Assembly (NCBI GenBank): GCA_019639195.1
Contig: JAHBSI010000001.1
Coordinates: forward strand, 1,202,062 to 1,266,061
Direction of reading: 5' to 3'
Length of the DNA: 64,000 bases
Source of the DNA: Acidobacteriota bacterium
GTDB taxonomy: Bacteria > Acidobacteriota > Blastocatellia > Pyrinomonadales > Pyrinomonadaceae
Positions 17,724 to 26,038 of the stretch are shown piece by piece (the first letter of the stretch is position 1; the number at the start of each line of letters is the position of its first letter). A model generated the notes under the pieces. The model had not been told where the DNA came from and ran no database searches. It worked only from the letters and a program-made list of their open reading frames with translations. Both the position numbers and the translations under genes were made by a program.

Positions 17724-18347
17724 ATGCCGCGCGTCCGAGTTCACCAACACGTAAATCCGCTTGCTCCGTTCTACCGGCAGACACCGCTGCCGATCGAGAT
17801 CGAGACGGTCTTTGCCGATGCCGCCCGGCCGCTCTTTTTGGATATAGGCTGTGCGCGCGGGCGTTTTCTCCTAAAGATGGCGAGTGAGATGCCGGAATAC
17901 AACTATCTTGGCGTCGAGATACGCGAGCCTCTTGTCGAGGAAGCGAATCGTCTCGCCGGAGAAGCCGGCCTTACGAACCTGCACTATTCGTTCTGCAATG
18001 CGATGCTATGGCTCGATCGCCTGATCGCAAAAATCCCCGACGACGTTCTTTCGGTCGTAACGATACAGTTTCCGGATCCTTGGTTTAAGAAAAAACACGA
18101 GAAACGCCGAATGGTAAACCGTGAAATGGCCGACGCCATCGCGGCAAAGCTGATCCCCGGGGGCAAGGTCCTCATCCAGACCGACATCGAATTCCTGGCA
18201 GACGAAATGTTCGAGATCTTTCGCTCGAACCCAAACTACCGTGAGAACGCCATCGACTCAAACCCTTTCCCCGTGAAAACGGAACGTGAACTCGCTGTCG
18301 AGGGCAAAGACTTGCCCGTCTATCGCTGCGAATTCCTTCGTTTGTGA
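17724..18347 (+). CDS. trmB: tRNA (guanine-N7-)-methyltransferase
   Basis: TrmB uses S-adenosylmethionine to methylate guanine 46 in the tRNA variable loop. The SAM-binding motif FLDIGCARGRFLL (about 33-45), the YLGVEIREPLVEEAN segment and the family signature QFPDPWFKKKHEKRRMV are all present. The length of 207 residues is typical. It is the last gene of the murI-rph-fabG-rhomboid-trmB cluster and converges on the CadC-like gene. No obvious terminator lies in the 33-nt gap. Confidence 0.94.
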   Translation: MPRVRVHQHVNPLAPFYRQTPLPIEIETVFADAARPLFLDIGCARGRFLLKMASEMPEYNYLGVEIREPLVEEANRLAGEAGLTNLHYSFCNAMLWLDRLIAKIPDDVLSVVTIQFPDPWFKKKHEKRRMVNREMADAIAAKLIPGGKVLIQTDIEFLADEMFEIFRSNPNYRENAIDSNPFPVKTERELAVEGKDLPVYRCEFLRL

Positions 18348-18380
18348 TCGTGCAGGGGAACGGATAGAGAGGCGTGGTGT

Positions 18381-20339
18381 TTATGGATCAAGCCCAATTC
18401 GGGTGCGAACTGTCGCCCAGCGAGGATCATTGTGCAGCGGAGCGAACAACGGCATCGCGGTTGTATACACCACGCCTCCGCCGCCGGTCTCGATGGCCAG
18501 ATCCAGCTGCTCAAATGCCTTATCGTTTTCGCCCAGTTGAGAATAGACCCCGGCCAAAATCCACGGACTCTTTTCCCTTGACCAGATGTGCAGATACGCC
18601 TTCAAAAACCCTGTCTTGCCGCCATCCTTCAGGGCTTTCTTCAGGGAATTGTAGTCCTCTTCGGCGTACTTCTTCATCGCATTATCGTGCTCGACTGTCC
18701 TTAGCGTTTCGATAACGTCGTTATACCGTTCTGCGGTGATGTAAATGCCGAGCAGATACCAATAGGTTCGTTTGAAGGCCCGATCGAGATCCCGGACCTC
18801 TTCCATACAAGTAACGGCGTCTTCATACCGTTGGGCGAACCAAATGGCGTAGCATTTGTCCCCGCGAACGGCCGTGGAGAGCGGTTCGAGAGCGATAGCC
18901 CGGTCATACGCCGCGTAGCTCTCATCATAGCGGCCAGCGAGCGCCAGGTATTCGGCAAGCCAATGTTGGGCGTTAGCGTTGCTCGGTTCTAGTTCCAAAG
19001 CCTTGCGAAAGTTCGCTTCGGCGCTTTTCCATTGCGGGGCCTGGCCAAGGAAAAGGTCGCTCATCCCCATTGACGCGTAGGTATCGGCCAATGTCGGATC
19101 GAGCTCAAGAGCCTTTGCCAAATAGCCGTTCACGATCTCAAACCGTTCGCGGGGTGTCCGCGGGCAATATTTGCTTCCATACGACATCTGGCCATACACG
19201 TTTGCAAGGCCAACATACGGCAACGCGAATGCAGGGTCAATATCGAGCGCCTCTTTGAAAAGCTCGACCGCCCGGTCGTAGAATCCCGTATCCGAAGCCT
19301 CTTCTCTGCGGTTCCAGTAATAATTTCCTTTCAGATATAGAAGATAGGCTTTGGGATCAGGCTGATATCGGGGCTTCGCTGCGGCCGCATTAGCCACGCG
19401 AAGGTTAAGTGCGACATCACGGGCGATCAGAGTCTGAACCTGGGTCGGATTCTTATTCGCAAGGCGGTACTGTGTGGTCCAAATTACCGTACGCTCCGCC
19501 GTATCGGTCAGAGCGAGGTTCAGGAGGATATCATCATTTACGTGTTCGAACTTACCGGTAACGATAGCTTTGACGCCGAGGCGCTTTGCGACCTCGTCGG
19601 TATTCGTCCCCTCACCCTTAAATTTGGCTGTGGACGAACCGCTTATTACTCGAAGCTCCGACATCTGTGACAACGCATCCGTCAGAGCCTCGGTAAAACC
19701 ATCGGCAAGATACTCTTCCTCAACATTTGCATATGCGAATGGCAGAACCGCAACAGACTCAAAAGCCGGTTTCACCGTAGGAAAAAGTTGAGATGAGGCT
19801 GAATCGAGAGGATCGGGCGACAGCAGCTTGAAGCCCGCCCCGACCAGTAAAGCGACAGTGCATACGGCCGAGACGATCAAGATCTTGCGGCCGTGAAAAA
19901 AACGCCTCGGAGCCGAGACATTTTCGGCCGGCGGCATACTCGGTAGCCCGGAGACAGGAGTTTCGAGTTGTGCGGCCTCCGAACTCGCTGCGGACACCGT
20001 CGGCAGTTCAACAGGCGTTATGTCGGCGACCGTCACCTCACCGATGAACTTGTAACCCCGCCTCGGCACAGTTTCGATAAACCGCGGCCGCTTAGGGTCG
20101 TCGTTCAGGGCTTTTCTGAGAAAAGCCGCAGCTACAGACAGGTTGTTTTCTTCGACAAATGACTCAGCCCAGACGGATTCAAAGAACTCTTCCTTCGTGA
20201 CCGTTTCGCCGGCCCGTTGAACCAGCAGAAGCAGCACCTGGAACGCACGGTGGTTGAGCGGAAGCGTCTTTCCTGCCCGCGAGAGCATTTCTTCCTTCTC
20301 GTCCAGCTCGAAGTCGGCAAATTTGTAGATCGCAGGCAT
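18381..20339 (-). CDS. Membrane-anchored winged-helix/TolB-like/TPR transcriptional regulator (CadC-like)
   Basis: The domains in order are an OmpR/PhoB-type winged helix (about 1-105, with the recognition region VEENNLSVAAAFLRKAL and the wing RRGYKFIGEV), one transmembrane helix (about 152-174), a periplasmic TolB-like N-terminal domain (about 195-300) and a long tetratricopeptide array (about 325-610). This one-component layout, in which DNA binding in the cytoplasm is coupled to a sensing domain outside, resembles CadC and is very abundant in Acidobacteriota. There is no phosphoacceptor domain. It is divergent from the 1046-residue repeat-protein gene, and the gap holds three 11-bp direct repeats that are its likely target. 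Both autoregulation and control of the neighbour are inferences. Confidence 0.85.
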   Translation of the reverse strand: MPAIYKFADFELDEKEEMLSRAGKTLPLNHRAFQVLLLLVQRAGETVTKEEFFESVWAESFVEENNLSVAAAFLRKALNDDPKRPRFIETVPRRGYKFIGEVTVADITPVELPTVSAASSEAAQLETPVSGLPSMPPAENVSAPRRFFHGRKILIVSAVCTVALLVGAGFKLLSPDPLDSASSQLFPTVKPAFESVAVLPFAYANVEEEYLADGFTEALTDALSQMSELRVISGSSTAKFKGEGTNTDEVAKRLGVKAIVTGKFEHVNDDILLNLALTDTAERTVIWTTQYRLANKNPTQVQTLIARDVALNLRVANAAAAKPRYQPDPKAYLLYLKGNYYWNRREEASDTGFYDRAVELFKEALDIDPAFALPYVGLANVYGQMSYGSKYCPRTPRERFEIVNGYLAKALELDPTLADTYASMGMSDLFLGQAPQWKSAEANFRKALELEPSNANAQHWLAEYLALAGRYDESYAAYDRAIALEPLSTAVRGDKCYAIWFAQRYEDAVTCMEEVRDLDRAFKRTYWYLLGIYITAERYNDVIETLRTVEHDNAMKKYAEEDYNSLKKALKDGGKTGFLKAYLHIWSREKSPWILAGVYSQLGENDKAFEQLDLAIETGGGGVVYTTAMPLFAPLHNDPRWATVRTRIGLDP

Positions 20340-20445
20340 AGGAGATCAGAGGCTTACAAAAACCACGTAACGGACCGCACCAAATTTCCCCCGGGATTGC
20401 CACATTTTAGCTAACGACCCGCGTATTAGCAAGATTTCGCAAGAA

Positions 20446-20499
20446 TTAGGAACTATTTAGGAACTCTTTAAGGACTTTCAACACTCATCCAAATAAGAT
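20446..20499 (+). promoter_or_regulatory. Three tandem 11-bp direct repeats overlapping a candidate promoter
   Basis: TTAGGAACTAT (20446-20456), TTAGGAACTCT (20457-20467) and TTAAGGACTTT (20468-20478) follow each other without spacing. Ten of 11 positions agree between the first two and eight of 11 between the second and third. PhoB/OmpR-type winged helices bind head-to-tail on 11-bp direct repeats, and such a regulator is encoded divergently at 20339. A TAAGAT -10-like box lies at 20494-20499 with the third repeat in the -35 position, the geometry of an activator-dependent promoter. The start codon of the downstream gene is at 20529. Confidence 0.65.
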
Positions 20500-20528
20500 T
20501 TCCACATTCTGTCGCAACCCGAGGCTTC

Positions 20529-23500
20529 ATGAGCAGACAAATAAGGAGAATCAAAAATCTAATGCGTCCCTACAAAAAACAACTAACTTGTATCGCGATA
20601 CTGGCTGCCCTCGCGTGTGTGATCGGGTCTTACTATCTTAGTGGGAATATGGCCGCGGTGTTTGCCTCACCACAGGAGGTCGGGCTTGACCCGACGTTTG
20701 CGCCCGCTATTACTGATGGCTACACAAGGGTTGAGGCCGTGGCGGTACAGCCCGACGGAAAGGTCTTAATCGGCGGTGACTTCCCAATAGCAAGTGGACA
20801 GGAGGTCAACACGCTTGCGCGGCTTAACCCGGACGGTTCGCTAGATGTCTCATTCACTCCCCCGAACCTGAATTCGATAATATTCGATATCGTAGTTCAG
20901 CCCGACGGTAAGATCTTAGTTAGCGGTAATCAGAAAGTCATAAGGTTGAATTCCGACGGATCGATCGATCCAACATTTACATCCGGCACCGGTCCAAACA
21001 GTAGCGTTAATGACGTGCTGAGGCTATCAACCGGAAAGATCCTGATCTCCGGAAATTTTAGCCAGTATAACGGTGCTCCAGCTTCACGAGTTGCGCGACT
21101 AAATGCCGACGGGACTTTAGATGCATCATTCAGCGTGCCGTCCATCAACAGCACCGTGCAGGAGGCGGCGGAACAATCAGACGGAAAGATCGTCCTTGTC
21201 GGCACCTTTTCAACCATTGGCGGTGTCTCTCGCCGTTCCGTAGCCCGCCTGAATACGGATGGCTCATTGGATACCGCTTTCAATGGCGGAACAATATACA
21301 GTAACCGTCCTTCTGTTGCGATCCAAGATGACGGCAAGATCCTTGTCGGTGGACTCCAGAACGATGCGAGTGAGCCACTTGGAATCGTCAGATTCAGTCC
21401 GGACGGCACCCTAGACCCAACTTTCTCCCCTGGCTTTAGCTCAGTTTTCGGGACAACCGTCCACAAGATCCTTGTTTTACCGGACGGATCTATTCTCGCA
21501 GGCGGTGGAATGGCATTAAGCACCGCGTCATCGGAAAACGACCTACATGGAGTAATAAAGCTCACAACGACTGGAGGGTTAGACCCCGCTTTCTCCCCGC
21601 AGAAGGTAGTCGGCGACGGTCTTGAGATCTTTTCGATCGCCCTGAAGTCGGATGGAAAGATCGTCGGAGGCGGTGATCTTTACAGGCTTGGGATCACTAA
21701 CACTACGACCAAACGCATTGCACAGCTCAATGCAAATGGTACGATCGACAGTTCCTTTACGGGATCTGTCGAGGGCTTTGGCACGGTAATAGATTCCGTA
21801 AAGCAGCCGGACGGCAAAACGATCGTCGTCGGAGGTTTTCGCAGCGTAAACGGAGCTCCTAGACAAGGCGTTGCACGAATCGACACCGCCGGAAACGTTG
21901 ATCCGACCTTCGATGCAGCCATTACGATAACGATCAGCCTAGTGGCGGTCGCGCTGCAGGATGATGGAAAGGTCCTCGTTGGAGGGGGAATTTTAACCGT
22001 GAATGGGGCAACTGTCTCGGTTCCGGTGTTAAGGCTCAACGCTGACGGCTCATTGGACTCTGGCTTTCTTACGGCTCTGCAGAACTCAATGAACGCAAAT
22101 AATATTTATGGCTTTGCTCAACCCATTGCTGACATATCGGTGCTTCCCGACGGAAAGATCCTTGTCGCAAACTACTTTGCGGATGATAGCGGTAGCAGAA
22201 TGTTATTACGACTCAACCCGGATGGCAGTATTGACACGACATTCAATGCAAGACTGAACAGCTATGCTTCAAAGATATTGGCGCAACCGGACGGGAAGAT
22301 CGTCGTCGCAGGCTACTTTACTTCCGTCAATTCTGTTGCGCGTGGTCGGATAGCCAGATTGAACGCGGATGGCTCGCTTGACACATCCTTTGATCCTGGA
22401 ACAGGCGCGAACTCATCGATCTACGCAGCCGCTATGCAGCCCGATGGAAGAGTGATCGTCGGCGGATACTTTACGACCTTCAACGGAACGCCGGCAAATC
22501 GTATCGTAAGGCTTAATTCCAACGGTACGGTCGATCCCGGTTTCAACACAGGCACCGGCGCAGATGCATTTGTCCAGGCTCTCGAGCTTCAGCCGGACGG
22601 CGAGGTCTGGGTCGGTGGCAGCTTTACCCAGTACAACGGTCAGCCCGCCGCGGCGCTTGCCAGGCTCGATACCAACGGCGGCCTTATTACAAGCTACACG
22701 TCGGAGCTAAATCGCCTTGTAGGGTCATTGGCCTACGGGGCGGACGGAAGTTTGCTCGTTGGCGGGACATTTACGAAGTATGGGCAGGCCGATCGGAAAG
22801 GGCTCTTGAGGCTAGTTCCACAGACAACGCAACCTCAGCCGGCAATGTTTGACTTTGATGGAGACGGGAAAACCGATGCGAGTGTGTATCGGCCTTCGAA
22901 TAACGTCTGGTATCTGCAGCGATCTACAGCGGGCTTTACGGCCTATCAGTTCGGAACTGCTGACGATAAGCCCGTACCCGCCGACTATACGGGCGACGGC
23001 AAGACGGATGTCGCAATGTACCGTCCCTCAACCGGCACCTGGTATGTGCTCCGCAGCGAGGACCTTACATTCTATGCGGTGCCTTTCGGTATCGCGGCAG
23101 ATACACCCACGCCGGGAGATTTCGACGGTGACGGCAAGGCGGATATAGCGGTCTATCGCCCCGAAGCGCAGAGCACGTTCTACGTTCAACGTTCGACGGA
23201 AGGATTTACGGCCGTACAGTTCGGGCTCTCTGAGGATAAACCGACGCCCGGCGATTTTGACGGCGACGGAAAGGCCGACATTGCCGTTTTCAGGCCGTCG
23301 ACAGGCGTCTGGTATCGTCTCAATTCGTCGAACGGTTCGTTCTATGCGGCACAGTTCGGATCGGCAGGCGACAAGGTCGTACCGGCGGACTATACAGGCG
23401 ACGGGAAAGTTGACATCGCAGTTTGGAGGCCGTCAAGCGGAATGTGGTACATCCTAAGGAGTGAAAATGAAAGTGTCTATGGGGTTCCTTTCGGTGCCTC

Positions 23501-23669
23501 TGGCGATGTGCCCGTAGCTGGTGATTACGACGGAGATGCAACGACAGATGTTGCGGTCTTTAGGCCGAGTGACGGGATGTGGTACATAAGCAAGTCGTCT
23601 GGAGGTTATATGTTCGTTCCGTTCGGCGTCGCGACCGACGTACCGATACCTTCGGCGTATGTACCCTAG
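20529..23669 (+). CDS. Large exported delta-60 and FG-GAP/VCBS repeat protein
   Basis: After a long-n-region signal peptide (about 1-50) come about fifteen degenerate delta-60 repeats (about 50-770). They are recognised by the alternating patterns VQPDGKVLIGGDF and ARLNPDGSLDxSF and should form a beta-propeller-like surface. From about residue 773 the protein switches to six 45-residue FG-GAP/VCBS units. Each has a calcium-type D-x-D-G-D-G-K-x-D loop and a conserved RPS-x-G-x-WY core. No catalytic domain or membrane anchor is seen, so the protein is probably released or surface-held. The start at 20529 has GAGG 4 nt upstream. Its 5' region carries three direct repeats, and a strong terminator follows. 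Function is unknown; adhesion or calcium-dependent binding is a guess. Confidence 0.82.
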   Translation: MSRQIRRIKNLMRPYKKQLTCIAILAALACVIGSYYLSGNMAAVFASPQEVGLDPTFAPAITDGYTRVEAVAVQPDGKVLIGGDFPIASGQEVNTLARLNPDGSLDVSFTPPNLNSIIFDIVVQPDGKILVSGNQKVIRLNSDGSIDPTFTSGTGPNSSVNDVLRLSTGKILISGNFSQYNGAPASRVARLNADGTLDASFSVPSINSTVQEAAEQSDGKIVLVGTFSTIGGVSRRSVARLNTDGSLDTAFNGGTIYSNRPSVAIQDDGKILVGGLQNDASEPLGIVRFSPDGTLDPTFSPGFSSVFGTTVHKILVLPDGSILAGGGMALSTASSENDLHGVIKLTTTGGLDPAFSPQKVVGDGLEIFSIALKSDGKIVGGGDLYRLGITNTTTKRIAQLNANGTIDSSFTGSVEGFGTVIDSVKQPDGKTIVVGGFRSVNGAPRQGVARIDTAGNVDPTFDAAITITISLVAVALQDDGKVLVGGGILTVNGATVSVPVLRLNADGSLDSGFLTALQNSMNANNIYGFAQPIADISVLPDGKILVANYFADDSGSRMLLRLNPDGSIDTTFNARLNSYASKILAQPDGKIVVAGYFTSVNSVARGRIARLNADGSLDTSFDPGTGANSSIYAAAMQPDGRVIVGGYFTTFNGTPANRIVRLNSNGTVDPGFNTGTGADAFVQALELQPDGEVWVGGSFTQYNGQPAAALARLDTNGGLITSYTSELNRLVGSLAYGADGSLLVGGTFTKYGQADRKGLLRLVPQTTQPQPAMFDFDGDGKTDASVYRPSNNVWYLQRSTAGFTAYQFGTADDKPVPADYTGDGKTDVAMYRPSTGTWYVLRSEDLTFYAVPFGIAADTPTPGDFDGDGKADIAVYRPEAQSTFYVQRSTEGFTAVQFGLSEDKPTPGDFDGDGKADIAVFRPSTGVWYRLNSSNGSFYAAQFGSAGDKVVPADYTGDGKVDIAVWRPSSGMWYILRSENESVYGVPFGASGDVPVAGDYDGDATTDVAVFRPSDGMWYISKSSGGYMFVPFGVATDVPIPSAYVP

Positions 23670-23739
23670 AGAATTATTGATTTGAGTTGACTCCTCACTT
23701 CTGACACGGCTTTCTTCCCACAAAAGATGGCCTATCTTG

Positions 23740-23771
23740 GCCGGACAGAGTTTATCCTGTCCGGCTTTTTC
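23740..23771 (+). terminator. Strong hairpin terminator after the repeat protein
   Basis: GCCGGACAG (23740-23748) pairs with CTGTCCGGC (23757-23765) around an 8-nt loop and is followed by TTTTTC and then more T. It sits between the convergent repeat-protein and def genes and could act in both directions. Confidence 0.9.
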
Positions 23772-23814
23772 TATTTTTTGGGCAAGATGCGCCGTGAGAC
23801 ACGGTTTCAGAGTT

Positions 23815-24306
23815 CTATTTCCAGCTTTTCTCTTTTTTGAAGCGTTTTAGGACCATTTCGCGGCGGATCTTTGGAAGGTGGTCGATGAAGAGTTTGCCGT
23901 CACAGTGGTCAGTTTCGTGCTGGAAGGCACGGGCGGCGTAGCCGGAAGCTTCGCATTCGAACCACTCGCCTTTTTCGTTCTGTGCACGAAGTTTAGCGGT
24001 TTCAGCACGGACGAGAACGGCCGGAACCTTTCCGACCGAGAGACAGCCTTCGTGGCCGGATTGCTCGCCGGAGCGTTCGATCACTTCGGGATTTGCGGCG
24101 ATGAGCTTGATGCCGTCGCAATCCATCACAAAGAGACGCAAGTTCAGCCCGATCTGCGGCGCCGCAAGCCCGACGCCTTCGGCATCGTACATCGTCTCGA
24201 ACATCTCTTCGCAGAGCGATGCGAGTGCCGCGTCAAACTCGGTGACGGGCTGTCCGACCTGCCCGAGAACCGCGGCCGGATATTCTGTGATCTTTCGAAC
24301 TGGCAT
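23815..24306 (-). CDS. def: Peptide deformylase
   Basis: The enzyme removes the formyl group from the N-terminal methionine of new proteins. All three metal motifs are present: GVGLAAPQIG (about 44-53), EGCLSVG (about 87-93) and HETDH (about 129-133). The 163-residue form starting at the ATG complementary to 24304-24306 begins with the normal MPVRKITEYP. This start overlaps by one nucleotide the stop codon of the upstream zinc-ribbon gene. It is unusual to find def as the last gene of an envelope-glycan run; no fmt, priA or other common partners are nearby. Confidence 0.95.
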   Translation of the reverse strand: MPVRKITEYPAAVLGQVGQPVTEFDAALASLCEEMFETMYDAEGVGLAAPQIGLNLRLFVMDCDGIKLIAANPEVIERSGEQSGHEGCLSVGKVPAVLVRAETAKLRAQNEKGEWFECEASGYAARAFQHETDHCDGKLFIDHLPKIRREMVLKRFKKEKSWK

Positions 24307-24515
24307 CAGCGGGGAATAACGCCCGTGCGGGCAAGCCGTGAGTAACCGCGTCTGGCAAAGAAATTCTTCTCTTCGCGGGCAAGACACTGCCAGCAAATAT
24401 TTCTGGGAGCATCCGTCGGCGAGTAGAAAGTGTTGTAATGTTCGACCTCGCGGTCACAGCTTGCACAGCGGACTGTCGGCTTTTCGGTTATTTTGGGGTC
24501 AAGGTTTTCGATCAT
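24306..24515 (-). CDS. Small zinc-ribbon protein (69 residues)
   Basis: The 69-residue protein has two CxxC pairs, CASC (about 18-21) and CWQC (about 41-44), spaced as a treble-clef or ribbon zinc site, with a basic C-terminus. No family is recognised. I chose the ATG at 24515 because it overlaps the stop codon of the upstream glycosyltransferase by 4 nt; a longer start would lie inside that gene. Its own stop overlaps the def start. It is therefore tightly built into the operon. A role in protein or RNA binding is a guess. Confidence 0.65.
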   Translation of the reverse strand: MIENLDPKITEKPTVRCASCDREVEHYNTFYSPTDAPRNICWQCLAREEKNFFARRGYSRLARTGVIPR

Positions 24516-26038
24516 TGGTCGATCTTCCTCAGCAATCGTACTTTCTCGAGATAAAAATCCTGCTCGGCCACTATAGTGTAATTGGCTTTGACGTAAGTTT
24601 CCAGAGGCGTGCATGCAAGAGTTTCGGTACAGATGGAACCGGTGACAAGCCAGATCTCTTTTGCCGTCGGATCAATGCCCGAGATAAAAAAGGCCGACTC
24701 GTCCCGACGGCTCTCCGGTGAGCCTTTCGGTGCATTAAGAGCAAAGCGGAAAAAGCCGTCGCTCGGGGAAATGTGCACCTTGCCGTGATAAGCCTGCTTG
24801 AGTGCGAGTGCGTCGTAAACCGGGAAGACGTAGATCTGCCGAAATTCGCTTGCTTCGAGATACCTTGCGACGCGATCCCAATCACCGCGTTTTGTCATCG
24901 AAGGATAAAGCCCGACGATCGATGCCTGAAAGAAGACCGCAAAAACGACCGCACCGGCCGCGGCGATCGTTAGCCGGATGACGTTCGATGCGACGGCTGA
25001 GGCAAGATCGTATCCGAGCGATACTGCGGCGAGCAGAACTGGGACGAATGCCACGGTCGCATGCCGGAGTTCGACGAGATCGCTCCCTACGGCGAGATAT
25101 GCTGCGAGCAGGCAGGCAAGCGTGGTCGCCGCCAATGCAAGCAGCCGCCATGTTCGATTCGTGACACTCCGAAGATTCACGACGGTGAAAATGCCGACAC
25201 TGACCAGCACGATGCGGACGATCCAAATGCGAGCAAAGGCGAGGCTGCTTGGTTCGCCGGTCGGGAAGAGCCCTGCGGGAAGCAGCATCGTCACAAGATG
25301 CTGCCAGACGATCCGCAGGCCTTCGACGAGCGAGCGAGGTTCGTGAAAGCCCTGCGTATTGATCGCAAATTGTGTCTTGACGAGCAATGCCTGCGGTAGA
25401 AAGACGATGGCGACCGGGATCATCGACGGGAGGAAGTTCACCACGTTCTTCCAACGGCCGGAAACGACATTTGCGGCAAGACAGCCTGCGAGAACGAATC
25501 CGAGATAATAGTTCGTGTAAAGGGCGATCGACGCGAGAACGATGAACGCGATCCGAGGCCGCCGACGGGCATTCTCACCTTGGGCGATCAGGGCTTCGTT
25601 GAGATGCACGAGCAGTGCAGCGAGTACGAAGCCGAGCGCGTATCCGCGAGCTTCAAGGGCCGCCCAGATGACGAGCGGATGCAGACCGAAAAGCAGGGCC
25701 GCTATCGCCGCCGCCCGACCAGACAAGAAACATCGGGCAAACTTCCAAACAAGGTAGATCGCCGCCGTCGTACAGATGATCGAGAAGAATCTTGCGAAGA
25801 AGACCGACCCGCTCAGCATTCGCCAGAGCGACATTATCCAGAAATAAAGCGGTGCCTGCTTCTCGTCGATCCACGCGTGTTGAAATGCGTGCAGAAAGCC
25901 GCTTTGGGTCGTATAGAGCGTTGATGCCTCATCGACCCAGATGTTCAGCAGATAGGCGAACGGGATCGCGATCGCAAGATGCACGGCGATGACCGCGAAC
26001 AGCGTAAAGCGTGAGAATTTGTCCTGCGGATCGTGCAT
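24512..26038 (-). CDS. Polytopic membrane glycosyltransferase (GT39/ArnT-like)
   Basis: About ten to twelve hydrophobic helices run through the protein. The first extracytoplasmic loop contains NIWVDEAST, matching the acidic (D/E-E) catalytic loop of GT-C fold glycosyltransferases such as PMT/ArnT, which use polyprenyl-phosphate-linked sugars. The loop ARGYALGF and the later soluble C-terminal part (about 400-508) also fit the GT-C layout. It begins directly after the stop codon of a second GT-C gene. The acceptor and the sugar are unknown. The neighbouring UbiA-type enzyme could supply a polyprenyl-phosphate sugar donor. Confidence 0.8.
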   Translation of the reverse strand: MHDPQDKFSRFTLFAVIAVHLAIAIPFAYLLNIWVDEASTLYTTQSGFLHAFQHAWIDEKQAPLYFWIMSLWRMLSGSVFFARFFSIICTTAAIYLVWKFARCFLSGRAAAIAALLFGLHPLVIWAALEARGYALGFVLAALLVHLNEALIAQGENARRRPRIAFIVLASIALYTNYYLGFVLAGCLAANVVSGRWKNVVNFLPSMIPVAIVFLPQALLVKTQFAINTQGFHEPRSLVEGLRIVWQHLVTMLLPAGLFPTGEPSSLAFARIWIVRIVLVSVGIFTVVNLRSVTNRTWRLLALAATTLACLLAAYLAVGSDLVELRHATVAFVPVLLAAVSLGYDLASAVASNVIRLTIAAAGAVVFAVFFQASIVGLYPSMTKRGDWDRVARYLEASEFRQIYVFPVYDALALKQAYHGKVHISPSDGFFRFALNAPKGSPESRRDESAFFISGIDPTAKEIWLVTGSICTETLACTPLETYVKANYTIVAEQDFYLEKVRLLRKIDQ

